A DNA stretch of 64,000 bases from Amycolatopsis iheyensis. GTDB lineage: Bacteria; Actinomycetota; Actinomycetes; Mycobacteriales; Pseudonocardiaceae. Shown one piece after another: positions 8,253 to 16,289 of the stretch. A program made the translations under genes and the position numbers. How positions within the stretch are numbered: position 1 is the first letter of the stretch; each line of letters opens with the position of its first letter. The DNA lies in NCBI RefSeq assembly GCF_024703995.1, contig NZ_JAMXQV010000009.1, forward strand, positions 1 to 64,000, given 5' to 3'. The notes under the pieces are model-generated. The model was not told where the DNA came from. It saw nothing but the letters and a program-made list of their open reading frames with translations, and did no database searches.

Positions 8253-8738
8253 TCAGCGGGTGAACCTGCGGATGCGGTAGCGCAAGCCGGTCGTCGAGGA
8301 CAGCCAGCCCCCGTCCTCGGCGACCCGCCAGCGCGGGTCCGGGGCCGGCGCGAACGTGTCGCCGTCGACCTTCGTCTCGACCTCGGTCACCGACAACGTC
8401 GTGGCGTAGGCCAGCGCCGCCCGGTAGATCTCGCCGCCGCCGATCACCCACGTCTCGGGTGACCCGGCGGTGAGCTCCAGCGCCTCGGCGACCGACCCGG
8501 CCCGGTCCGCGCCCTCGGCCGACCACTGCGGGTCGCGCGTCACGACGACGTTGCGCCGGCCGGGCAGCGGGCGGAACCGCGGCGGCAGCGAGTCCCACGT
8601 CCGGCGGCCCATCACGACGGGGTGGCCGAGCGTGGTCGCCTTGAAGTGGGCGACGTCCTCGGGCAGCCGCCACGGGATCGCGTTGCCCGCGCCGATCACG
8701 CCGTCGACGGTCTGCGCCCAGATCAGCCCGACGGTCAC
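8253..8738 (-). CDS. folA: Dihydrofolate reductase
   Basis: Reduces dihydrofolate to tetrahydrofolate with NADPH. 161 residues, the usual size. Hallmarks: GLIWAQTVDGVIGAGNAIPW at the start, LPEDVAHFK with the substrate-binding acid, VVMGRRTWDSLP and the late GGGEIYRAAL for NADPH. The GTG start at 8738 overlaps the thyA stop by four bases (GTGA), implying translational coupling. This pairing is common because ThyA produces the dihydrofolate that FolA recycles. Confidence 0.95.
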   Translation of the reverse strand: MTVGLIWAQTVDGVIGAGNAIPWRLPEDVAHFKATTLGHPVVMGRRTWDSLPPRFRPLPGRRNVVVTRDPQWSAEGADRAGSVAEALELTAGSPETWVIGGGEIYRAALAYATTLSVTEVETKVDGDTFAPAPDPRWRVAEDGGWLSSTTGLRYRIRRFTR

Positions 8739-9532
8739 ACCGCCACCGGCGCCTTGATACCGGGGTGGTGCTGGTAGCCGAGCACTTCGACGTCTTCGAA
8801 GCGGTAGTCGAACAGCGAGGACGCCTGGTTCAGCTTCAGCGTCGGGAACTCGTACGGCGTCCGCGAAAGCTGCGTGGTCACCTGCTCGACGTGGTTGTCG
8901 TAGACGTGGCAGTCGCCGCCGGTCCAGATGAAGTCACCCGGCTCGAGGCCCACCTGCTGGGCCACCATGTGCGTCAGCAGCGCGTAGCTGGCGATGTTGA
9001 ACGGCACACCGAGGAACAGGTCGGCACTGCGCTGGTACAGCTGGCAGGACAGCCGCCCGCAGGCCACGTGGAACTGGAAGAACGCGTGGCACGGCGCCAG
9101 CGCCATCTTGTCCAGCTCGGCGACGTTCCAGGCGGACACGATCATCCGCCGCGAGTCCGGGTCGTGGCGCAGCGTGTCGAGCACCGCGGCGATCTGGTCG
9201 ATGTGGCTGCCGTCCGGCGTCGGCCACGACCGCCACTGCACGCCGTAGACCGGGCCGAGCTCGCCGTCGGTGTCGGCCCACTCGTCCCAGATCGTGACGC
9301 CGTGCTCACGCAGCCAGCCGACGTTCGAGTCGCCGCGCAGGAACCACAGCAGCTCGTACACGATGGACTTCAGATGTACTTTTTTCGTGGTGACCAGCGG
9401 GAAACCCTGCGCGAGGTCGTAGCGCAGCTGGTGCCCGAAAACACTCCGGGTGCCGGTGCCCGTCCGGTCGGCCTTCGCCGTCCCGGTCTCGAGCACCATC
9501 CGCAACAGGTCTTCGTACTGGGAGTCCGCCAC
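8735..9532 (-). CDS. thyA: Thymidylate synthase
   Basis: Methylates dUMP to dTMP using methylene-tetrahydrofolate. 265 residues from the GTG at 9532, matching the Escherichia coli length. Visible motifs: TGTGTRSVFGHQLRYDL, the catalytic cysteine in LAPCHAFFQFHV, the dUMP-binding block LYQRSADLFLGVPFNIASYA and the C-terminal HPGIKAPVAV. An earlier in-frame start at 9574 would add 14 unrelated residues. It begins 13 bases after the stop of the nitronate monooxygenase-like gene on the same strand, so it could be the tail of that long catabolic transcript. Confidence 0.95.
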   Translation of the reverse strand: MADSQYEDLLRMVLETGTAKADRTGTGTRSVFGHQLRYDLAQGFPLVTTKKVHLKSIVYELLWFLRGDSNVGWLREHGVTIWDEWADTDGELGPVYGVQWRSWPTPDGSHIDQIAAVLDTLRHDPDSRRMIVSAWNVAELDKMALAPCHAFFQFHVACGRLSCQLYQRSADLFLGVPFNIASYALLTHMVAQQVGLEPGDFIWTGGDCHVYDNHVEQVTTQLSRTPYEFPTLKLNQASSLFDYRFEDVEVLGYQHHPGIKAPVAV

Positions 9533-9545
9533 GGCCGTACTGTAC

Positions 9546-10505
9546 CTACGGGTCGACCGAGGGCAACGCCGCACACGCCGTGCGGTACTCCGCCACGATC
9601 CGGCGGACGATCTCGGCGGCGGGCAGGACCTCGTCGACGAGCCCGGCGGACTGGCCGGCCTCCAGCTTGCCGTCCACGACGTCGCCGTGCAGGGCGGCGT
9701 CCTTGAGCGTCGACGCCTGGAACGCCTTGCGCCGCAACGCTTCTTCCGCGCCGGACGCCTCCAGCTCCAGCATCCGCGCGGTGAAGTCGTTGTCCAAAGC
9801 CCGGATCACACCCAGACCGTGGCCGACTGTGCGCGTTCCGTCGACACCGGCGTCGAGCACGGCCTGCTTGTAGCCGGCGTGGACGGTGGCCTCCGTGCTG
9901 GCGAGGAACCGCGTGCCGAACTGGGCGGCGCCCGCGCCGAGGGCGAGCATCGCCGCCAGGCCCGCGCCGTCCGCGACACCGCCGGAGGCGATCACCGGCA
10001 GCGGGACGGCCCGGGCGACCGCCCGCACCAGGACCGACGTCGCGACCATCGCGGGCGGCGGGTGCCCACCGGCCTCCGCGCCGACGACGACCAGGGCGTC
10101 GACGCCCGCGTCGGCGGCCTTCCGCGCGTGCTCGACGCCGGCCACGACGTGCAGGCACCGCGTCCCGGCGTCGTGGAAGCGCGCCAGGTACCGCCGCGGC
10201 CCGCCCTGGGACGCGATCAGCACCGGCGGCCGGTGCCGCAGGACGAGGTCGAGCACGTCGTCGACGCCCGCGCGGTACAGCGGCAGGTTCACCGCCCACG
10301 GCCGGTCCGTGCCCGCGGCCATCTCGGCCAGGGTCCGGTCCAGGTCGGGCAGCCGCATCGGGCCGGCCGCGACCACGCCGAGCCCGCCCGCGTTCGACAC
10401 CGCGAGAGGCAGCGCGGAACACGACGACGCCCACGACATCCCGGCCTGCACGATCGGCAGGTCGACGCCCAGGAGCCGGGTCACCGGCGTGTCGATGCGC
10501 GTCAC
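9546..10505 (-). CDS. Nitronate monooxygenase / 2-nitropropane dioxygenase-family flavoprotein
   Basis: 319 residues, TIM-barrel FMN protein. Signatures: LGVDLPIVQAGMSW at the start, SNAGGLGVVAAG, VVVGAEAGGHPP (the GxxAGGH motif), VIASGGVADGAGLAAMLALG and QFGTRFL. The family also contains FabK-like enoyl reductases and dehydrogenases of CoA-linked pathways. In this operon of CoA-ester genes a reductase or dehydrogenase role is as plausible as nitronate oxidation. The GTG start overlaps the upstream ligase stop (GTGA). Last gene of the six-gene catabolic run. Confidence 0.8.
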   Translation of the reverse strand: MTRIDTPVTRLLGVDLPIVQAGMSWASSCSALPLAVSNAGGLGVVAAGPMRLPDLDRTLAEMAAGTDRPWAVNLPLYRAGVDDVLDLVLRHRPPVLIASQGGPRRYLARFHDAGTRCLHVVAGVEHARKAADAGVDALVVVGAEAGGHPPPAMVATSVLVRAVARAVPLPVIASGGVADGAGLAAMLALGAGAAQFGTRFLASTEATVHAGYKQAVLDAGVDGTRTVGHGLGVIRALDNDFTARMLELEASGAEEALRRKAFQASTLKDAALHGDVVDGKLEAGQSAGLVDEVLPAAEIVRRIVAEYRTACAALPSVDP

Positions 10506-12079
10506 GGCTGCCCCAGCAGCGTCCGGGCGTGCGCGGCCAGCCGGTTCTTCTGCACCTTCGAGCTCGCGGTCATCCCGATGCCCTCGAAGCCCTCGACGAT
10601 CCGCAGATGCCGCGGCACCTTGAAGCCGGCCATCCGCGCCCGGGCCCAGGCCAGCAGCTCGTCTTCGGTGACGCTCGGCTCGGTCAGCACGACGAACGCG
10701 AAGGGCACCTCGACCAGCCGGGTGTCCGGGACGCCGACGACGGCCGCCTGCCGGACCAGCGGGTGCCGGTGCAGTGTGTCCTCGATGTCCGCGGGCGCCA
10801 CGTTCTCGCCGCCGACCCGGATGATGTCCTTCGTCCGGCCGGTGAAGTGGAAGCGGCCGGAGTCGTCGAGCAGGCCGACGTCGCCGGTGGCCAGCCAGCC
10901 GTCGGCGTCGATCGTCTCGGCCGTCTTCACCGGGTTGTCGAGGTAGCCGGCCATCACGTTCCAGCCGCGCACCAGCACCGCGCCCGGCTCGCCGGCAGCG
11001 GCGTCGCGGTCGCCGTCGAACGCGCGGATCCGCACCTCGACGCCGGGCTGCACGGCCATCGCACCGGACGCCCGGATCTCCGAAGACTCCCACCACGCCG
11101 ACTGCGCGACGTTCGGCGACGCCTCGGAAAGGCCATACCCGGCAACGCATTCCCGCGCGCCCAGCTCGTCGATGACGCGCCGGATCACCGTCGGGGACGC
11201 GGCCACCCACGCCCCGCGCAGGCAGAGCCGCCGCTCGGCGAGGGAAGGGTGGTTGAGCAGCAGCAGCGCGATGGTGTCGTTGCCGGAGAAGTGCGTGCAG
11301 CGCTCGGTTTCCAGCAGCCGCAACGCTTCCTCGGGCTCGAACTTCGGCATCGTCACCAGCGTCGTGGCGTGCTGGGCCGAGGCGAGCACCGACAGCGTGC
11401 TCCCGGCGACGTGGAAGAACGGCCGCGCCGAGTGGAACCGGTCGCCCGGGCGCAGGCCCATGCGCGCGCCGGAGAAGAACGCGTCCGCGCACATGCTGCG
11501 GTGGGTGAGCAGGACGCCCTTCGGCCGCGACGTCGTGCCGGAGGTGTACTGCACCAGCAGGACGTCGTCGGGTGTCGCGGCGGGTGACGGTGCGTCCGCA
11601 GCCGAAAGGAACTCGTGCCACGGCACGGCGAACGACGGAACGTCGTCGCCGAGCACGACCACCTTTTCGAGCGCGGGGAGCGACTCGACGCCGATCTCCC
11701 GCAGCATCGCGGCGAAGTCCACATTGAGCACCCGCGACGCGGCGAAGAGGGTGCGCACCTGGGCGTGTTCGAGGGTGTAGCGGACTTCGTCGGCGGTGAA
11801 CCGGGTGTTGACCGGCACCGCGACCGCGCCCGCCGCGCCGATCGCGTGGAACAGCGCCACCCAGTCCGGGCCGTTGCCGAGGCAGATGCCGACGCGGTCG
11901 CCGCGGCCGATCCCGGCGGCCGCGAGCCCGGCCCGGATCCGCGTGACGCGCTCGGCCAGCTCTCCGTAGGTGACCCGCTCTTCGGCCGTGACGAGGGCTT
12001 CGACGTCCGGCGCGAGCAGGGCGGCGCGGGCGAGGACTTCGTGCGTGGTGAGGGGGCAGGCCGTGCGCAGGTCGGTCAT
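10502..12079 (-). CDS. Acyl-CoA synthetase (AMP-forming)
   Basis: 525 residues of the ANL superfamily. Motifs in order: the P-loop-like QYTSGTTSRPKGVLLTH, the aromatic FFHVAGS, YGLSEASPNVAQ (A5), GWLATGDVGLLDDSGRFHFTGRTKDIIRVGGENV (A7-A8, cited in parts) and a C-terminal lysine near SSKVQKNRLA. It activates an unknown carboxylic acid for the operon. It overlaps both neighbours by four bases (ATGA and GTGA). Together with the CoA-transferase at 12819 the operon has two independent ways of making a CoA thioester, suggesting at least two acid intermediates. Confidence 0.88.
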   Translation of the reverse strand: MTDLRTACPLTTHEVLARAALLAPDVEALVTAEERVTYGELAERVTRIRAGLAAAGIGRGDRVGICLGNGPDWVALFHAIGAAGAVAVPVNTRFTADEVRYTLEHAQVRTLFAASRVLNVDFAAMLREIGVESLPALEKVVVLGDDVPSFAVPWHEFLSAADAPSPAATPDDVLLVQYTSGTTSRPKGVLLTHRSMCADAFFSGARMGLRPGDRFHSARPFFHVAGSTLSVLASAQHATTLVTMPKFEPEEALRLLETERCTHFSGNDTIALLLLNHPSLAERRLCLRGAWVAASPTVIRRVIDELGARECVAGYGLSEASPNVAQSAWWESSEIRASGAMAVQPGVEVRIRAFDGDRDAAAGEPGAVLVRGWNVMAGYLDNPVKTAETIDADGWLATGDVGLLDDSGRFHFTGRTKDIIRVGGENVAPADIEDTLHRHPLVRQAAVVGVPDTRLVEVPFAFVVLTEPSVTEDELLAWARARMAGFKVPRHLRIVEGFEGIGMTASSKVQKNRLAAHARTLLGQP

Positions 12080-12822
12080 CGTGGGTCTCCGTTGCTGAAG
12101 CGGGCGACGCCGTCGCGCCAGCCGCCGTCGGCGAGGCACTGTTCGATCGCGGCCAGCTCGATCCGGATCCCGCGGTCCAGGTCGGTCTCCGCGCCGAGGT
12201 CGACCGCGCGCTTGGTGAGCGAGATGGCTAGCGGGGGCGCCTTCGCGATGCTCGCGGCCGTCTCGTCCCCGGCCTCCGTGAGCGACCCTGCCGGCACGAC
12301 GCGGGTGACGACGCCCAGTTCGGCGGCCTCTTCGGCGGGGAGCGCGCGGTTGGTGAACAGCAGCTCTTTGGCCCGGCGCTTGCCGATGGCGCGCTGCAGG
12401 CGCTGGGTCGCGCCGACGGTACCCCAGTGCGGCTCGGGAAACCGGAAGACCGTCCCCGAAGCGGCCAGCGCGAAGTCGGCGGCGAGGGTGATCTCCCCGC
12501 CCGAGCCGACGACGGCGCCCTGCACCAGGGCGACGACCGGGACCGGGCACGCCTCGATGGCGGCGTACGCGGCGAAGGACGCGACGCGGCGGCGTCGCAC
12601 CCAGGCGGCGTCCTTGCCGGTGCGTTCCTTGAGGTCGGCGCCCGCGCAGAACACCGGCCCGCGCCCGCTCAGCAGCACCACCCGGACGTCGTCCCCGAGT
12701 GACTCGAACGCTTCCCGCAGCTGGTGGCACATCGGCAGGTCGAGGGCGTTGCGGGCCTCGGGCCGGGCCAGCTCGACGCGGGCGATCCCGCCGGTGGTCG
12801 TGACGCACACGCGCTCGGTCAT
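12076..12822 (-). CDS. Enoyl-CoA hydratase/isomerase family protein
   Basis: 248 residues, crotonase fold. RPEARNALDLPM, GRGPVFCAGADLKE (first oxyanion position) and VQGAVVGSGGEITLAADFAL (second oxyanion region) are clear. The position that is usually a catalytic glutamate shows FRFPEPHWGTVGATQRL. It overlaps the CaiB gene upstream and the acyl-CoA synthetase downstream by four bases each. It is one of two crotonase proteins in this operon, so hydration and a second lyase or isomerase step are likely. Confidence 0.88.
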   Translation of the reverse strand: MTERVCVTTTGGIARVELARPEARNALDLPMCHQLREAFESLGDDVRVVLLSGRGPVFCAGADLKERTGKDAAWVRRRRVASFAAYAAIEACPVPVVALVQGAVVGSGGEITLAADFALAASGTVFRFPEPHWGTVGATQRLQRAIGKRRAKELLFTNRALPAEEAAELGVVTRVVPAGSLTEAGDETAASIAKAPPLAISLTKRAVDLGAETDLDRGIRIELAAIEQCLADGGWRDGVARFSNGDPR

Positions 12823-14003
12823 CGGATCACCCCTTCGGTGCGCAGCTCCTCGATTTCGGCGGGCGACAGACCCAGGCCGGCCAGGACGTCGTCGGTGTCG
12901 GCGCCGAGCAGCGGCGGCACGCCCAAGCCCGCCGGCTCACCGGCAGTCTCACGCAACGGCGTCCGCAGCGCCGGGAACGTCCCCTCGACGGGGTGGGTGA
13001 ACTCGCCGACGACCCCGCGCGCCACGGCGTGCGGGTCGGCCAGGGCTTCCCGCACCGAGCGGACCGCGCCGGCCGGGACCTCGGCCGCCCGCAGCTCCTT
13101 CACCAGCGGGTCCCGGTCGTGCTGCGCGATGGCCCCGCGCAGCGCCTTCATGACGCGGGCGCGCTGCTCGACGCGGCCGGCGTTCGCCCGCAGCGCCGGG
13201 TCCGCGGCGAGGTCGTCGAGCCCGAGGACCGCGCACAGCGGCGCCCAGTGCTGGTCGCTGCCGCTGATGTGCAGCCACTCGCCGTCGCCGGCCTGGAACG
13301 CCGCCGACGGCACCCGGCCGGGGTGCTCGGTGCCGGTCCGCGTGGGATCCTCGCCGAGAGCGAAGAGCCGCGCCGCGTTGAGCGCGTGCAGGCTCAGCTG
13401 GACGTCCATCATGGACACGTCGAGGTGGCGGCCGCGGCCCGAAGCCGCGCGCCCGGCCAGCCCGGACAGCACCGCGATGACCACCCAGAGCCCGGAGGTC
13501 ATGTCCGCCACCGGGATCCCGGTCTTCGACGGCGGCCCCTCGGGCTCACCGGTCATCGCCATCACGCCGGAGAGCGCTTGGAACACCGTGTCGTAACCCT
13601 TGCGATCGCGGTCCGGGCCGGTCTGCCCGAAGCCGGTCGCCGAGACGTACACCAGGTCCGGCCGCGCCAGGTCCGCATAACCGAGGCCCATGCGGTCCAT
13701 CGCGCCGGGCAGGAAGTTCTCGACGACGACGTCCGCGTGGGACGCCAGCCGGCGCGCCACCGCTTGGCCGCGCGGGTCCTTGAGATCCAGGGTCACGGAC
13801 TTCTTGCCGCGGTTGAAGGCGAAGAAGTACGCGCTCTCGCCGTGGGGCAGGCGCGGTTCGAAGCCGCGGGTCTCGTCGCCGGAGCCCGGCCGCTCGACCT
13901 TGACCACGGTGGCGCCCAGCTCGGCGAGGATCTGCGTGGCCAGGGGAGCGGCGAGGACGCGGGAGAAGTCCAGCACGGTGATGCCGGTCAGCGGGCCGGT
14001 CAT
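12819..14003 (-). CDS. Class III CoA-transferase (CaiB/BaiF family)
   Basis: 394 residues. The N-terminus GITVLDFSRVLAAPLATQILAELGATVVKVE (cited in parts) and the block FFAFNRGKKSVTLDLKDPRG are diagnostic. The catalytic aspartate lies in VADMTSG. The enzyme moves CoA between acids, typically succinyl-CoA and a dicarboxylate or aromatic acid. Next to an HMG-CoA-lyase-like gene, a succinyl-CoA:dicarboxylate transferase is my best guess; this is inference. ATGA overlaps on both sides. Confidence 0.88.
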   Translation of the reverse strand: MTGPLTGITVLDFSRVLAAPLATQILAELGATVVKVERPGSGDETRGFEPRLPHGESAYFFAFNRGKKSVTLDLKDPRGQAVARRLASHADVVVENFLPGAMDRMGLGYADLARPDLVYVSATGFGQTGPDRDRKGYDTVFQALSGVMAMTGEPEGPPSKTGIPVADMTSGLWVVIAVLSGLAGRAASGRGRHLDVSMMDVQLSLHALNAARLFALGEDPTRTGTEHPGRVPSAAFQAGDGEWLHISGSDQHWAPLCAVLGLDDLAADPALRANAGRVEQRARVMKALRGAIAQHDRDPLVKELRAAEVPAGAVRSVREALADPHAVARGVVGEFTHPVEGTFPALRTPLRETAGEPAGLGVPPLLGADTDDVLAGLGLSPAEIEELRTEGVIR

Positions 14004-14719
14004 CCGCGGAACCCCCGCATCAGCGCGTTGACGTCCTGACCGGCGCGCATCGCGGCGTCCGTCGGCAGGTCGGCGACGCGGTAGAAGAGGTCCTTCGCGG
14101 CGGCGATCGCCCGCGGCTCGGCCTTCGCCCAGTGCTCGGCGATCTCCAGCGCGGCCGGGAGCACCTCGTCCGGCGAGACGACCCGGTTGACCAGGCCGTG
14201 CTCGAAGGCTTCGGCGGCGGTGAGCAGCCGGCCGGTGCTGACCAGCTCGAAGGCGAGCTTGCGGCCGAGGTGGTGGACGAGCCCGGTCATCACCAGCGCC
14301 GGCACGATCGAGTGCTTCAGCTCGGGGTAGCCGAACTTGAGGTCGGTCCCGGCGACGACCATGTCCGCGCCGATCGCCAGGCCGGCGCCGCCGCCGACCG
14401 CCGCGCCGCGCACGGCCGCGACCACCGGGATCCGCAGCTGCCGGGCCTGCACCTGCAGTTTCGCGGTGAGCGCGGCGCGTTCCAGGACGGCGTCGGCGTG
14501 GTCGGGGGTCAGCGAGGAGAACTCGCCGAGGTCCGCGCCCGCGCAGAAGCCACGTCCGGCGCCGGTGAGCACCAGCGCGCGGATCTCGCGGTCGGCGTCG
14601 GCGGCGGTGAAGGCTTCGCTGAGCGAACGGGTGAGGGCCGTGTCGAGGGCGTTGAGCTTGTCGGGCCGGTTCAGCGTCAGGACGCGGACGGCGCCGTGGT
14701 CCTCGGCGATGACGGTCAC
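14000..14719 (-). CDS. Enoyl-CoA hydratase/isomerase family protein
   Basis: 239 residues, crotonase fold: LNRPDKLNALDTALTRSL, GAGRGFCAGADLGEFSS and VRGAAVGGGAGLAIGADMVV, then FGYPELKHSIVPAL with an acidic residue at the usual catalytic position. The GTG start at 14719 overlaps the lyase stop (GTGA) and is preferred over the longer open frame. Second gene of the operon. It could be a 3-methylglutaconyl-CoA-hydratase-like enzyme given the HMG-CoA-lyase-like neighbour, but sequence alone does not decide this. Confidence 0.85.
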   Translation of the reverse strand: MTVIAEDHGAVRVLTLNRPDKLNALDTALTRSLSEAFTAADADREIRALVLTGAGRGFCAGADLGEFSSLTPDHADAVLERAALTAKLQVQARQLRIPVVAAVRGAAVGGGAGLAIGADMVVAGTDLKFGYPELKHSIVPALVMTGLVHHLGRKLAFELVSTGRLLTAAEAFEHGLVNRVVSPDEVLPAALEIAEHWAKAEPRAIAAAKDLFYRVADLPTDAAMRAGQDVNALMRGFRG

Positions 14720-15645
14720 GGGTTCTCCTGGTTCGGGGTCGTGGTGAAGCCGGCGCGGGCCACCATGCTGTGCAGGGGACGGCCGAGGGCCGCTTCGCAG
14801 GCGGCGGAAGCCTTCGCGAGCAGGTCGAGGTCGAGGCCGGTCTCGACGCCCATCGCGTCGAACAGCGACACGAGGTCCTCGGTGCAGACGTTGCCGGTCA
14901 GGCCGGCGCCGTAGGAGATCGTGCCGGGGTGACCGCCGACGCCGCCCATCGCGGTGTCGAAGTTCCGGCAGCCCGCGTCGAGGGCCGCGACGGCGTTGGC
15001 GATGCCGGTGCCGCGGGTGTTGTGGAAGTGCGCGACCACGGGCACTTCGCCGCCGAGCCGGGCGAACAACGCCCGCACCGACGTCGGCGTCGCGACGCCG
15101 GTCGTGTCGCCCAAGGTCACCAGGTCGGCGCCCAGGTCGGCGAAGCGGGCAACGTCGTCGGCGACGCGGCCGGGGTCGACCGCGCCCTCGAACGGGCAGC
15201 CGAAGGCCACCGACACGACGCCGACCAGCTTGAACCGGCCGCCGGCCAGCCGGACCATCTCTTCGACGCGCTCCCACTGCCCGGCTCTGGACGTCCGCAG
15301 GTTGCGCTCGGTGTGGGACTCGCTGGCCGAGACCAGCAGGCTCAGCTCCTCGGCGCCGTGCCCGGCGTCGAGGTCGGCCAGCGCCCGGCGCACCGCGCGG
15401 GGGTTCGGGCAGGTCGCCTTGAACGCGACGCCCGGGCGGCGGCCGATCTGCGTCAGGACCTCGGAAGCGTCCGAGAAGCCGGGGACGCGCTCAGGGTGGC
15501 TGTAGCTGGTCGCTTCGATCCGCCGGAACCCCGTGGCGACGAAGGCGTCCAGCAGGGCGACCTTCGTCGCGGTCGGCACGAACTCCGGTTCGTGCTGCAG
15601 CCCGTCGCGGGCGAAGCACTCGCAGATCGTGACGGCGTCGGGCAT
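14716..15645 (-). CDS. Hydroxymethylglutaryl-CoA lyase-like protein
   Basis: 309 residues of the DRE-TIM metallolyase family. The start VTICECFARDGLQHEPEFVP carries the catalytic RDGLQ; GVVSVAFGCPFEG and VTLGDTTGVATP are family blocks. HFHNTRGTG supplies the metal-binding HxH, and the catalytic loop is GGVGGHPGTIS. In the classic human enzyme the loop contains GCPYA; here GCPF appears earlier and the late loop lacks a cysteine. It would cleave a 3-hydroxy-3-alkyl acyl-CoA to a ketone or keto acid plus an acyl-CoA. First gene of the operon, 42 bases downstream of a MarR operator. Confidence 0.85.
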   Translation of the reverse strand: MPDAVTICECFARDGLQHEPEFVPTATKVALLDAFVATGFRRIEATSYSHPERVPGFSDASEVLTQIGRRPGVAFKATCPNPRAVRRALADLDAGHGAEELSLLVSASESHTERNLRTSRAGQWERVEEMVRLAGGRFKLVGVVSVAFGCPFEGAVDPGRVADDVARFADLGADLVTLGDTTGVATPTSVRALFARLGGEVPVVAHFHNTRGTGIANAVAALDAGCRNFDTAMGGVGGHPGTISYGAGLTGNVCTEDLVSLFDAMGVETGLDLDLLAKASAACEAALGRPLHSMVARAGFTTTPNQENP

Positions 15646-15686
15646 CGGGCCACCTCCTGTTCGGTGGCTCCAGAACTACGCGGCTC

Positions 15687-15703
15687 TGTTGATAAAGTCA
15701 ACA
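15687..15703. promoter_or_regulatory. MarR operator upstream of the catabolic operon
   Basis: TGTTGATAAAGTCAACA, perfect six-base arms around a five-base spacer. It overlaps the stop codon of the MarR gene and precedes the lyase start by 42 bases. A close copy lies at 16219. Confidence 0.75.
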
Positions 15704-16198
15704 GTCGTCAGGGGTGGGGTGGGCCCGCTCACGTTCCTCGACGGCCAGTGCCAGGTCGGCGAGCTTGTCGAGCGCTCCGCTCAGGGTGGTCAGCTCCTCG
15801 GCGGTCAGCGCCGCCAGGAACTCCGCGTCACGCTCGTTCGCCGCCGAGATCAGGCCCCGGTAGACGCGGGTGCCCTCGGCGGTGAGGGCCAGCTGCGAGG
15901 TGCGGCCCGAGCCGGCCGTCCGGTCGACCAGGCCGCGGTCGGTCAGGCGGCTGACCACCCGGCTCATCTGGGCTTTGTCCAGACCGGCCCGGCGGGCGAG
16001 GCGGTTGAGCGTCAGCGTGGGGTCGGCGGCGATGAGTGAGATCGCCCGCCATTCGCCGAGGCTGACGTCGAACTCCCGCCGGTAGCGCAGCGCGGCGCTG
16101 CGCGACATCGCCGACGACGTGCGGGAGAGCCGGTAGGAGAGGAGTCCGGAGATGGGCACCAGGTCCCGGCCGTCCGCGCGTTCCGCCATGCCGGTCAT
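15698..16198 (-). CDS. MarR-family regulator
   Basis: 166 residues from the ATG at 16198 (another ATG at 16189); the longer open frame upstream runs through the promoter and is rejected. Winged-helix signature: YRREFDVSLGEWRAISLIAA, LTLNRLARRAGLDKAQMSRV, VSRLTDRGLVDRT and the wing GRTSQLALTAEG. It lies between the catabolic operon (same strand, downstream) and the MFS transporter (divergent), and a matching operator precedes each. It probably represses uptake and degradation together until the substrate or a CoA derivative binds. Confidence 0.9.
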   Translation of the reverse strand: MTGMAERADGRDLVPISGLLSYRLSRTSSAMSRSAALRYRREFDVSLGEWRAISLIAADPTLTLNRLARRAGLDKAQMSRVVSRLTDRGLVDRTAGSGRTSQLALTAEGTRVYRGLISAANERDAEFLAALTAEELTTLSGALDKLADLALAVEERERAHPTPDDC

Positions 16199-16218
16199 CG
16201 TAGCCGTTGCCGAACCGG

Positions 16219-16235
16219 TGTTGACAAACACAACA
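16219..16235. promoter_or_regulatory. MarR operator between marR and the MFS gene
   Basis: TGTTGACAAACACAACA, within a longer palindrome GGTGTTG(N7)CAACACC at 16217-16237. It shares the TGTTGA half with the site at 15687 and sits 21 bases upstream of the MarR start and 55 upstream of the MFS start. Confidence 0.75.
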
Positions 16236-16289
16236 CCGCATGTCGACACTGACGCCGCACGCCCCGCCTGACGAAGGAGTCGAGTAGCC

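Noticed and set aside
12819..14003. Calling the CaiB-type gene an itaconate CoA-transferase
   Set aside because: It sits in a different operon 37 kb from the hydratase-lyase pair; the link is only a possibility.
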